From contig CAAEFE010000095.1 in NCBI GenBank assembly GCA_900755095.1, forward strand, positions 1-64,000: DNA of 64,000 nucleotides, read 5' to 3'. Positions within the stretch are counted from its first letter, which is position 1. Every line of letters begins with the position of its first letter. Below the pieces are notes generated by a model, which saw only the letters and a list, made by a program, of their open reading frames with translations, was not told the DNA's origin and searched no databases. Source of the stretch: an uncultured Bacteroides sp. GTDB taxonomy: Bacteria > Bacteroidota > Bacteroidia > Bacteroidales > Bacteroidaceae. A program made the position numbers and the translations under genes. Positions 36,461 to 44,390 of the stretch are shown one piece after another.

Positions 36461-38545
36461 CTAATAAATATCCTTATTCACCAATAAATAATAAACTAAT
36501 GCCCAATCCTGATCATTAGCATAAGGGTCATAAAATCCGGCTTTTACGCCGTTTACCCTATTAGGATAGATATAAGCACAAGAGGCTTTACCATTTTCAA
36601 AGAACAGGCAAAGATTGTTCCTTACAATATTTTCAGCACGTCTTTTATAAGCATTGTCTCCGACACATTGTGCATAAAGATAAAAAGCAGCTCCTGTTAA
36701 TGTACTCCAATAATGAGGAAAGGTATCTCCCCACATCTCCCGTTTTCCAAACCAGTAACCATCCCAATGCCGGATAGCAATTTCATTCAGATGATAACTT
36801 GGTTGATTCCCATTAAACGCTTCCAATGCCGGCATTTGCTGTTTAGCTCCATCCAAATATTTTTGAATTCCCGTTTCCATATAAAGCTGTAACAAAAAGA
36901 TAATTGAAGGAGCTACAATTGCTTGTTCATAATTAACCTCACTTGCCGGATAATTCAGTCCGTTTTTCACAAAAGTATCCCCAACCTGTATATAATCATT
37001 CTTCAGAGTTTCATATTCAACATTCATATTGGCAGCTTTCAATGTTTGCAGCCCTAAATGCACAGGAATCCCTATAGCATAAAAACCATGTCCGAACTGA
37101 CAAAACATAGACCGCAAAGTCATATAGCCATCTACTGCATATTGCTTGTCTCCTGTGATTTTGTACATTTGAAAATAAAAATCTGCGACCCATGTATAAT
37201 TATATGCTCTATTCCGTCCTTTACGGTCAACAGAAGAAAATGTCTTATAATCACTTTCCTGCAATCTATTACGCAGAAATTTTGCATATTTCAACAAAGC
37301 TGTTTTTATATGATCATCAGGATGCAATTGATAATATTTAGCCAACAAGACTCCCATTCCAACACGTTCGGCACCCTCATCCCGATCGACAGGATTACAG
37401 TTGCGAGTATTATTCAAATATATTTCATTCTTTTCGTTATCATAAACCATGAAAGCATCTTTACGTGTATTTGACTCTTTCATCTGCTGATGGTCACAAA
37501 TGAAGTCAACCCGTTTTTTTATCAAGCTGTCCACATTATCGATAACCAAGCAAGTTACGTGCGTTTGTTTCCCCTCCCCATAAAAAATATCAAAACGATT
37601 CTCTCCTAATTGCTCCATCTTAACTTCTGCTATCCACAAGTTACCTCGCTTTTTCATCGGAATATGAATATCCTGTTTTTTTAATACACATTTCTGAATA
37701 GAGTTTTCAGCGGCCAACTCTATAAATGCCTTCTCCCCTTTTTCAAACACATATTTATTACAAGAAACAAATACACTTCCCTTTTCTAACAGTTTCTGAC
37801 GAAAATCGTCTATACCTTTATGAGCAAATAAACACCAAGATATCGAATATTCTTTCCCGGGCATCAACTGCAAATCCGGCAAATTCAGAGTTATAATCCC
37901 TCTTGTATGAGAATTGCCTTTATCTCTGCCACGCTCCCATATCTCATAACTTTTAACTGCCCCCTTCGTCAACACTAACCCCAGGTGCGGCGCATAGCCT
38001 CCCATTCGAAGAGCATTTATGTAGGCGGCATTTTCTCCCTCCCAAATATGGGTATTAGTGCGGGCATTTATACATGTACGCGAACCGGGATAATTATCAT
38101 TAAATGGTGTATAGACGCCTATATCAACAAGTACCACCTCATCCTCTCCCTGATTCCGAAAAGTATATTCTTCTACAAGCTCATCACCTACCATTTTTCT
38201 TTTCACACATATACGTATGTCACCTGCCATATAAACGACCTCGTTTCCTTCTTGCTTTATTTCAACAGGGACTTCCCAAGATACTTTTTCTTTCCGATTT
38301 CCTTTTACTTGGGTTGCATATCCCAATCCCCATCCATAATTCTCCTTGACCCACCGATATTGACTTCCGTCAGTAGCTACCAGCCAGTTCATCTTCTGTG
38401 GGTCATTCGCAATACTTAATGTTTGCAAGGCTCCTGTTTGAGAATTCACCTGATAACTAATTTTCTGTGCCGAAACAAATGTACCCATCATTCCGAAAAA
38501 CAGAAAGCCACAAAACTTAGGTAACATCTTCTTTACTTTTTCCAT
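36461..38545 (-). CDS. PL27-like lyase (probable L-rhamnose-alpha-1,4-glucuronate lyase)
   Basis: A 694-aa protein with signal peptide MEKVKKMLPKFCGFLFFGMMGTFVSAQ. A beta-sandwich half (about 30-330, with YGWGLGYATQ and EEYTFRNQG) is followed by an alpha/alpha-toroid half (about 360-690, with NCNPVDRDEGAERVGMGVLLAKYY, YNYTWVADFYFQMYKITGDKQYA and HYWSTLTGAAFYLYA). The call to PL27 rests on this layout and on my memory that the B. thetaiotaomicron arabinogalactan locus has a PL27 enzyme beside GH43 genes. That enzyme cleaves terminal rhamnose-glucuronate from arabinogalactan side chains. A six-hairpin glycosidase is the alternative. It lies 26 bp after a GH43 gene in the same transcript. Confidence 0.6.
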   Translation of the reverse strand: MEKVKKMLPKFCGFLFFGMMGTFVSAQKISYQVNSQTGALQTLSIANDPQKMNWLVATDGSQYRWVKENYGWGLGYATQVKGNRKEKVSWEVPVEIKQEGNEVVYMAGDIRICVKRKMVGDELVEEYTFRNQGEDEVVLVDIGVYTPFNDNYPGSRTCINARTNTHIWEGENAAYINALRMGGYAPHLGLVLTKGAVKSYEIWERGRDKGNSHTRGIITLNLPDLQLMPGKEYSISWCLFAHKGIDDFRQKLLEKGSVFVSCNKYVFEKGEKAFIELAAENSIQKCVLKKQDIHIPMKKRGNLWIAEVKMEQLGENRFDIFYGEGKQTHVTCLVIDNVDSLIKKRVDFICDHQQMKESNTRKDAFMVYDNEKNEIYLNNTRNCNPVDRDEGAERVGMGVLLAKYYQLHPDDHIKTALLKYAKFLRNRLQESDYKTFSSVDRKGRNRAYNYTWVADFYFQMYKITGDKQYAVDGYMTLRSMFCQFGHGFYAIGIPVHLGLQTLKAANMNVEYETLKNDYIQVGDTFVKNGLNYPASEVNYEQAIVAPSIIFLLQLYMETGIQKYLDGAKQQMPALEAFNGNQPSYHLNEIAIRHWDGYWFGKREMWGDTFPHYWSTLTGAAFYLYAQCVGDNAYKRRAENIVRNNLCLFFENGKASCAYIYPNRVNGVKAGFYDPYANDQDWALVYYLLVNKDIY

Positions 38546-38571
38546 TTTGTTTTTTTACTATGATTAATATA

Positions 38572-39987
38572 TTATTCAAAAACAACTATTTTATCCAATG
38601 TAACCAGACAATCGTCACTACCATATCGAGCTTTTGTCTTGTCCGTCCACACTGGTGAAATTCCTGTAACCTCAATTCTCAAAATATATTTTCCTTTAGC
38701 AAAACTTGGAGTCACGATTCGGATAGCTGACTCCGGATATTTACTATAAAAATCAATTAATGACGAATAAAGGGTTTTACCTTTTCTATTAAGTACACTC
38801 ACCTTTGCATATCCACCATGAGAATTGGCTTCTCCTATTATAGCTGCCTGCGTACCTTTAAAAGGAATGTTCAATACACTATTTTTCAAGTTTGAGCACA
38901 ACTGTTCCCCTCTCCTTTCCCATCCTGCTTCAGATCGTATTTTCCGGAGAGATAATATTTGACCATTATCCAGTGCATCCACCTGTGATAATGTTTTTAT
39001 ATCCCATGCCTGCCAATATTCCGGTATGGAAAGTTTTCCCTTATCCGCTTGCATAGGCATCCAGACATAAGTGGCAGCTGAAGCCTGATGAGGAAAGGAC
39101 CAGCGATCTCCCATAAACATTGGAATTGTATCTTTTCCATGTGTCAAAGGAAAGACAAAAGTAGTCTGTGAATTATACGTCAATTTACCTTCAGGGACAA
39201 ACAAACCACCCTTCTTCCACGGACCGCCCACTGCCGGAGCTGTGAAATAATAATTATCATTCTTTTCCCAACTTGTCTTATTTGAAAACAAAAAATAATA
39301 AATGCCCTCCTTTTTAAACATGGCAGGTGACTCGCCACCAGGCGCCATATTCTTCACGAGTCTTTTTTCTGCAGAATGATAATCCTCGCTAAGACGATAG
39401 ATATCTCCTTCATGAATCAGCAAATAGCCTGTCCCATCGGTATCCTGAAAAGTTCCCATATCCCACATTCGGATAGGTTCATTCCCTATTTTAAAAGGTC
39501 CTTGGAATATGTACTCACCATTAATAGTTTTACTAGTGGCATACCCGATACAAGGATCACAGTATTTCGTATCATCGGTATGCATATACATCACATATTC
39601 TCCAGTAGAAGGGCACTTCATGACCTTCACACGTTCACCAATCCTATTAGGACCTAACAATCCCTCTTTTTGTATTGGAAGCACGATACGTTCAAATTTC
39701 CAATTAGATAAATCGTCGGACGAATAGCAACTAAAACCAACAAAAGAATTCGTTTCATCCGAACGGTATTCCCCGAATAAATAATACCGTCCGGCATCTT
39801 CCACAATACATGCTCCATGAGCATTTACAATTTTTCCCTGATCATCAAACCAAGGAATACCATTACATATTATTTTCTCCTGATTTTGCGCACAACTGCT
39901 CTGACTCACCAAACTAAAAGACGTCCAAAGCAATATCATAGATATAAAATAGGAATGCCTCTTCTCCATCAAAAAACTTAAATTCAT
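38572..39987 (-). CDS. GH43-type glycosidase (exo-beta-1,3-galactanase-like), PL27-operon member
   Basis: A 471-aa secreted protein. The propeller shows VNAHGACIVEDAGRYYLFGEYRSDE, GERVKVMKCPSTGEYVMYMHTDD, IRMWDMGTFQDTDGTGYLLIHEG and PGGESPAMFKKEGIYYFLFSNKTSW. This resembles exo-beta-1,3-galactanases and, like them, lacks the canonical N-terminal catalytic Asp. A C-terminal beta domain (about 350-471) may bind carbohydrate. The ATG at 39987 follows AAAGGGAAG, a good ribosome site; an ATG at 39969 would also open a signal peptide. First gene of the unit with the PL27-like enzyme. Confidence 0.75.
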   Translation of the reverse strand: MNLSFLMEKRHSYFISMILLWTSFSLVSQSSCAQNQEKIICNGIPWFDDQGKIVNAHGACIVEDAGRYYLFGEYRSDETNSFVGFSCYSSDDLSNWKFERIVLPIQKEGLLGPNRIGERVKVMKCPSTGEYVMYMHTDDTKYCDPCIGYATSKTINGEYIFQGPFKIGNEPIRMWDMGTFQDTDGTGYLLIHEGDIYRLSEDYHSAEKRLVKNMAPGGESPAMFKKEGIYYFLFSNKTSWEKNDNYYFTAPAVGGPWKKGGLFVPEGKLTYNSQTTFVFPLTHGKDTIPMFMGDRWSFPHQASAATYVWMPMQADKGKLSIPEYWQAWDIKTLSQVDALDNGQILSLRKIRSEAGWERRGEQLCSNLKNSVLNIPFKGTQAAIIGEANSHGGYAKVSVLNRKGKTLYSSLIDFYSKYPESAIRIVTPSFAKGKYILRIEVTGISPVWTDKTKARYGSDDCLVTLDKIVVFE

Positions 39988-40353
39988 TGTCTTCCCTTTA
40001 ATTTATTTAGATAAAAATTTGTCTGCTTATTACCTAGATTAAGAATACCGTAAAATTACTCCTTTTATCTATTCCAAAGGTTCAATAATCTGTCAAAAAG
40101 GAATAGAAATAAATAAAGTTCTCCACATTTTCATGCCATTTTATAATATCAGGACATATTCCATTCAATAACGTTTAATTTTAATTCATATCATATATCC
40201 CATACTTTGATTTAATACCACATTATATACATATAAAAAAGATATTAAAAACTCCCTTATTTTATTTTTTCCTTGTATAATTCGCCCAAATCAAAGAAAG
40301 TGCCTATCTTTACCGCAAGTATTTTTTATTATTCACCATTAAATGTAAAGATT
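39988..40353. other. 366-bp AT-rich gap with HTCS motif and a weak promoter
   Basis: No gene was seen. Towards the left it carries the HTCS-like motif at 40071-40095 inside an 8-bp inverted repeat TCTATTCC (40068-40075) / GGAATAGA (40100-40107). Towards the right, TATCTTTA at 40305-40312 is one base from TAnnTTTG and could drive the gene at 40354. Confidence 0.55.
40071..40095 (-). promoter_or_regulatory. Predicted HTCS operator upstream of the GH43/PL27 operon
   Basis: ATTCCAAAGGTTCAATAATC followed by TGTCA matches the motif ATTCaGAAAGGTTcaAAAATcATTCA found upstream of susC-2 and in the HTCS/GH43 spacer, in the same orientation relative to the gene. It lies 84 bp upstream of the start at 39987. 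Confidence 0.5.
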
Positions 40354-40623
40354 ATGGCAAGTAGAAGAGAACTCAAAAAGAACGTAAACTATATCGCAGG
40401 AGAATTATTCACCGAGTGTTTAATCAACAGTATGTTCATCCCTGGCACAGACAAGGTGAAAGCAGATGAACTGATGGCAGAGGTACTGAAGATGCAGGAT
40501 GAGTTTGTCACTCGCATCAGCCACACAGAACCGGGCAACGTGAAAGGTTTTTATAAGAAATTCCGTGCTGATTTTAATGCAAAGGTAAACGAGATTATTG
40601 AAGCTATAGGGAAATTGAACTAA
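40354..40623 (+). CDS. Small conserved-looking cytoplasmic protein, unknown function
   Basis: An 89-aa, mostly helical protein (MASRRELKKNVNYIAGELFTE onward), not recognised. The ATG at 40354 is preferred to one 81 bp upstream, which would lie ahead of the likely promoter element at 40305-40312. There is no signal peptide or membrane segment. It is 7 bp before the acyltransferase gene and so probably co-transcribed with it. I believe small proteins of this type recur in Bacteroides, but I cannot name a family. Confidence 0.65.
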   Translation: MASRRELKKNVNYIAGELFTECLINSMFIPGTDKVKADELMAEVLKMQDEFVTRISHTEPGNVKGFYKKFRADFNAKVNEIIEAIGKLN

Positions 40624-40630
40624 AAACAGA

Positions 40631-41185
40631 ATGAAAAAAGCAATTTATAGCTTTATCTATTACCGCCTGTTAGGGTGGAAGACAAACGTTACGGTGCCTA
40701 ATTATGATAAATGCGTGATATGTGCCGCTCCACACACAACAAACCTTGATTTATTTATTGGAAAACTATTTTATGGTGCTATAGGCCGTAAGACAAGTTT
40801 CATGATGAAAAAAGAATGGTTTTTCTTTCCGCTTGGAATTTTTTTCAAAGCAGTTGGCGGAATTCCCGTCGACCGCAGTCGAAAAACTTCGCTAGTAGAT
40901 CAGATGGTTCATAATTTTGCCGAATATAAAAAGTTTAATTTGGCTATCACTCCCGAAGGAACCCGTAAAGCGAATCCAAACTGGAAAAAAGGCTTTTATT
41001 TTATAGCCTTGAAAGCCCAGGTTCCGATCGTTCTGATTGGTATTGATTACAGCAAGAAAACGATTTCGGCAACGAAAGCTATCATGCCGTCAGGAGATAT
41101 TAATAAGGACATGAGAGAAATCAAACTTTACTTCAAGGATTTCAAAGGAAAACATCCGGAGAACTTTGCTCTTGGAGAAATATGA
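40631..41185 (+). CDS. PlsC-like 1-acyl-glycerol-3-phosphate acyltransferase family protein
   Basis: A 184-aa, short member of the lysophospholipid acyltransferase family. The catalytic HX4D motif is HTTNLD (H35 to D40). A second block is GGIPVDRSRK, and the substrate-binding TPEGTRK motif is intact. There is no long N-terminal membrane anchor, although the first 20 residues are hydrophobic and aromatic. A role in phospholipid or acyl-lipid synthesis at the inner membrane is likely. A longer PlsC-type protein occurs at 62325. Confidence 0.85.
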   Translation: MKKAIYSFIYYRLLGWKTNVTVPNYDKCVICAAPHTTNLDLFIGKLFYGAIGRKTSFMMKKEWFFFPLGIFFKAVGGIPVDRSRKTSLVDQMVHNFAEYKKFNLAITPEGTRKANPNWKKGFYFIALKAQVPIVLIGIDYSKKTISATKAIMPSGDINKDMREIKLYFKDFKGKHPENFALGEI

Positions 41186-41276
41186 TTTAAGTATTAGGTA
41201 TTAAGTATTAATCGTAGCTTTTGATATACTTATCCGCATGGCTTAATACTTAATACTTATTACTTAATACTTAGTT
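41185..41276 (+). repeat. Inverted pair of heptamer arrays (TATTAAG / CTTAATA)
   Basis: The left array, 41185-41212, has four 7-bp units (ATTTAAG, TATTAGG, TATTAAG, TATTAAT). The right array, 41242-41276, has five (CTTAATA twice, CTTATTA, CTTAATA, CTTAGTT). The right array is the reverse complement of the left and the two are separated by 29 bp, so the RNA can fold into a long hairpin with sliding register. It ends three bases before the ATG at 41280. Confidence 0.85.
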
Positions 41277-41279
41277 ATC

Positions 41280-42056
41280 ATGGAGTCTATCCGTATTTCT
41301 ATCATACAAACCGATATTGTTTGGGAAAATAAACAAGAAAATCTCCGTTTGCTCCACGAAAAGCTGCAAAGTCTTCGTGGAATAACGGAGATTGTTGTTT
41401 TACCGGAGATGTTTTCCACCGGATTCAGCATGCAGAGTAAAATGCTGGCAGAGCCGAACTCCGGAGCAACCATTACAATACTCAAACAATGGGCTGCCCA
41501 ATTTCAGCTAGCCATTTGCGGAAGCTATATAGCAACTGAAAACGACCAGTTCTATAATCGGGCCTTCTTCCTGACACCGGAAGGAGAAGAATTCTATTAT
41601 GACAAACGTCACCTGTTTCGTATGGGAAGGGAAGCCGAACATTTTTCGGTCGGTGACAAACGACTTATCATCCCCTATCGTGGATGGAATATCTGCCTGT
41701 TGGTTTGCTATGATCTCCGTTTTCCTGTATGGAGCCGGAACGTAAACAACGAGTACGACCTTTTAATATATGTAGCCAACTGGCCTATCCCCCGCCGTCT
41801 GGTTTGGGACACTCTGCTCCGGGCGCGTGCTTTGGAAAATCAATGCTATGTATGTGGTGTCAACAGGGTGGGTATAGACGGATATCAGCTTACATATAAT
41901 GGAGGAAGTAGAGTTTATTCTGCTTTCGGAGAAGAAATCGGCTCATTTCCAGATGAAAAGGAAGGAATAGCTACTGTGAGTCTTAATCTGAACACTCTCA
42001 ACCAATTCAGAGAGAAGTTCCCGGTATGGAAAGATGCAGACGAATTCCATCTGTAA
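41280..42056 (+). CDS. Omega-amidase / nitrilase-family carbon-nitrogen hydrolase (YafV-like)
   Basis: A 258-aa cytoplasmic amidase. The nitrilase triad is visible: E43 in VVLPEMFSTGF, K109 in YDKRHLFRMG, and C143 in LLVCYDLRFPVW. The sequence around RHLFRMGREAEHFSVGD is typical of omega-amidases of the YafV group. These hydrolyse alpha-ketoglutaramate and similar monoamides in metabolite repair. The start codon follows directly on the heptamer array, so translation initiation may be affected by the hairpin. Confidence 0.85.
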   Translation: MESIRISIIQTDIVWENKQENLRLLHEKLQSLRGITEIVVLPEMFSTGFSMQSKMLAEPNSGATITILKQWAAQFQLAICGSYIATENDQFYNRAFFLTPEGEEFYYDKRHLFRMGREAEHFSVGDKRLIIPYRGWNICLLVCYDLRFPVWSRNVNNEYDLLIYVANWPIPRRLVWDTLLRARALENQCYVCGVNRVGIDGYQLTYNGGSRVYSAFGEEIGSFPDEKEGIATVSLNLNTLNQFREKFPVWKDADEFHL

Positions 42057-42141
42057 CATTGGCAAAATAACAAATGTTAAAAACAGATTCTTGCAGCAAC
42101 AATACCTAGAACTCGGTAGTTAATTATATAGACTTCTTTTG

Positions 42142-42149
42142 TATCTTTG
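42142..42149 (+). promoter_or_regulatory. -7 promoter element TATCTTTG
   Basis: A perfect match to the Bacteroides -7 consensus TAnnTTTG, 56 bp upstream of the ATG at 42205. No clear TTTG at -33 was found. Confidence 0.6.
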
Positions 42150-42204
42150 TCGTGAAAATACAGTCGTAAGGACGCTAATCTTACATAACTTAATTAACAA
42201 CTTT

Positions 42205-44196
42205 ATGAAAACAAATCTTAGTTCTCAAATCAGTCTCCACCGGGTCTCCCCCAGATACTACAGACCGGAGAATGCATTTGAAAAATCAGTCTTGACAAGA
42301 CTCGAGAAAATCCCTACGGACATCTACGAATCCGTAGAAGAAGGTGCTAACTATATTGCTCGCGAAATAGCACAAACCATCCGCGAAAAACAAAAAGCAG
42401 GACGCTTCTGCGTATTGGCACTCCCCGGAGGTGATTCGCCCAGCCACGTATATACCGAACTCATCCGCATGCATAAGGAAGAAGGTCTTAGCTTCCGCAA
42501 TGTGATCGTATTTAACATGTATGAATATTATCCGTTGGCTCCCGATGCAATCAACAGCAACTTCAACGCTTTGAAGAGTATGTTATTGGATCACATCGAT
42601 ATTGACAAACAGAATATATTCACTCCCGACGGAAGCATTGCCAAAGATACCATCTTCGAATATTGCCGCCTGTACGAACAACGCATCGAAAGCTTCGGAG
42701 GTATTGATATTGCCTTGTTGGGCATTGGCCGTGTAGGTAACATCGCGTTCAACGAACCGGGTTCCCGACTGAATTCTACCACTCGCCTGATCTTGTTGGA
42801 TAATGCATCACGCAACGAAGCATCCAAGATTTTCGGAACACTGGATAATACGCCGATCAGCTCCATTACAATGGGAGTAGCTACTATTCTTGGCGCAAAG
42901 AAAGTTTATCTGCTCGCATGGGGTGAAAACAAAGCAGCTATGATTAAAGAGTGTGTGGAAGGTCCGATCACTGACACAATTCCTGCTTCTTATCTGCAAA
43001 CTCACAATAATGCACATGTAGCTCTTGATCTTTCAGCCGCTATGAACCTGACACGTATCCAACGTCCATGGTTAGTCACTTCTTGCGAATGGAATGATAA
43101 ATTAATCCGCAGTGCAATCGTTTGGTTGTGTCAGTTGACCGGCAAACCGATTTTGAAGTTGACAAATAAAGACTATAACGAAAACGGTTTGAGTGAACTT
43201 CTGGCACTTTACGGTTCTGCGTACAATGTAAATATCAAAATCTTCAATGATTTGCAGCACACCATTACCGGATGGCCGGGCGGTAAGCCTAATGCTGATG
43301 ATACCTATCGTCCGGAACGCGCAAAACCGTATCCGAAACGTGTGGTCATCTTCTCTCCGCATCCGGATGATGATGTTATTTCAATGGGTGGTACGCTTCG
43401 CCGTTTGGTAGAACAAAAGCACGAAGTACACGTAGCTTACGAAACTTCCGGTAATATCGCCGTAGGTGACGAAGAAGTAGTTCGTTTCATGCATTTTATC
43501 AATGGATTCAATCAGCTCTTCAATAATAGCGAAGATTTGGTTATCAATGAAAAATATATAGAAATACGCAATTTCCTGAAGGAGAAGAAAGACGGTGATA
43601 TGGACAGTCGTGATATTCTGACTATCAAAGGTCTGATTCGTCGTGGTGAAGCCCGTACAGCTTGTACTTATAATAATATACCGCTGGAACGTTGCCACTT
43701 CCTCGATCTGCCATTCTATGAAACAGGTAAGATTCAGAAAAACCCAATCAGTGAAGCAGACGTAGAAATTGTACGCAACTTGCTCCGTGAAATAAAACCT
43801 CACCAGATTTTTGTTGCTGGTGACTTAGCCGACCCACATGGAACTCACCGTGTATGTACAGACGCTGTATTTGCTGCTGTCGATCTTGAAAAAGAAGAAG
43901 GTGCCAAATGGCTAAAAGACTGTCGTATCTGGATGTACCGTGGTGCGTGGGCTGAATGGGAAATCGAGAATATTGAAATGGCAGTGCCTATCAGTCCGGA
44001 AGAACTTCGTGCAAAACGTAACTCTATCCTGAAACATCAGTCGCAAATGGAAAGTGCTCCGTTCCTGGGTAACGACGAACGTTTGTTCTGGCAACGTAGC
44101 GAGGATCGTAACCGTGGTACAGCTACTTTGTACGATCAATTGGGATTGGCTTCTTACGAAGCAATGGAAGCATTTGTAGAATATGTTCCATTATAA
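42205..44196 (+). CDS. NagB-like (degenerate) / LmbE-type deacetylase fusion protein
   Basis: A 663-aa protein. The ATG at 42205 follows the promoter element; an ATG at 42139 lies upstream of the likely transcript start. Residues about 30-300 align with glucosamine-6-phosphate deaminase (NagB), but key catalytic residues are changed. E. coli D72 corresponds to Y106 (FNMYEY), D141 to V177 and H143 to N179 in GIGRVGNIAFNEPG; E148 is kept as E184. Residues about 375-600 form a PIG-L/LmbE domain with intact metal motifs SPHPDDD (H386, D388, D389) and DPHGTH (H545, H548). The deacetylase half is likely active and the NagB half may only bind a sugar phosphate. Usually annotated as NagB. Confidence 0.8.
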   Translation: MKTNLSSQISLHRVSPRYYRPENAFEKSVLTRLEKIPTDIYESVEEGANYIAREIAQTIREKQKAGRFCVLALPGGDSPSHVYTELIRMHKEEGLSFRNVIVFNMYEYYPLAPDAINSNFNALKSMLLDHIDIDKQNIFTPDGSIAKDTIFEYCRLYEQRIESFGGIDIALLGIGRVGNIAFNEPGSRLNSTTRLILLDNASRNEASKIFGTLDNTPISSITMGVATILGAKKVYLLAWGENKAAMIKECVEGPITDTIPASYLQTHNNAHVALDLSAAMNLTRIQRPWLVTSCEWNDKLIRSAIVWLCQLTGKPILKLTNKDYNENGLSELLALYGSAYNVNIKIFNDLQHTITGWPGGKPNADDTYRPERAKPYPKRVVIFSPHPDDDVISMGGTLRRLVEQKHEVHVAYETSGNIAVGDEEVVRFMHFINGFNQLFNNSEDLVINEKYIEIRNFLKEKKDGDMDSRDILTIKGLIRRGEARTACTYNNIPLERCHFLDLPFYETGKIQKNPISEADVEIVRNLLREIKPHQIFVAGDLADPHGTHRVCTDAVFAAVDLEKEEGAKWLKDCRIWMYRGAWAEWEIENIEMAVPISPEELRAKRNSILKHQSQMESAPFLGNDERLFWQRSEDRNRGTATLYDQLGLASYEAMEAFVEYVPL

Positions 44197-44237
44197 GAGT
44201 AATCATTCTTAATTAAGAGAATATAAAACAATGAAAG

Positions 44238-44273
44238 AAGAGTGGGAAGTTTCGATACTTCTCGCTCTTTTTT
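44238..44273 (+). terminator. Rho-independent terminator
   Basis: AAGAGTGGGAAGT (44238-44250) pairs, with G-U wobbles, with ACTTCTCGCTCTT (44257-44269), followed by a T tract. It ends the NagB-LmbE transcript. Confidence 0.75.
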
Positions 44274-44297
44274 GTTTATTTTTGCGGGGAGAATTAA

Positions 44298-44371
44298 ACG
44301 CGGATTAACGCAGATTTTCGCAAAGAAAAATAGAATAAAACAATCTGCGATAATCCGTGATAATCTGCGTT
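44298..44371 (+). repeat. Inverted decamer repeats (GCGGATTA / AATCTGCG)
   Basis: On the left, ACGCGGATTA (44298-44307) and ACGCAGATTT (44308-44317). On the right, AATCTGCGAT, AATCCGTGAT and AATCTGCGTT at 342-351, 352-361 and 362-371. The right set is the reverse complement of the left, with a 24-bp spacer, ending 19 bp before the ATG at 44391. The architecture is the same as the heptamer arrays at 41185-41276. Confidence 0.8.
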
Positions 44372-44390
44372 TAGCAAAAAAGCAACAAGT

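Noticed and set aside
36461..38545. Unsaturated glucuronyl hydrolase (GH88/GH105)
   Set aside because: It has an alpha/alpha-toroid half, but the large N-terminal sandwich and locus context fit PL27 better. It is kept as an alternative only.
44231..44308. 25-codon ORF after the NagB-LmbE gene
   Set aside because: It runs through the rho-independent terminator stem and T tract and has no ribosome-binding site; it is a chance frame.
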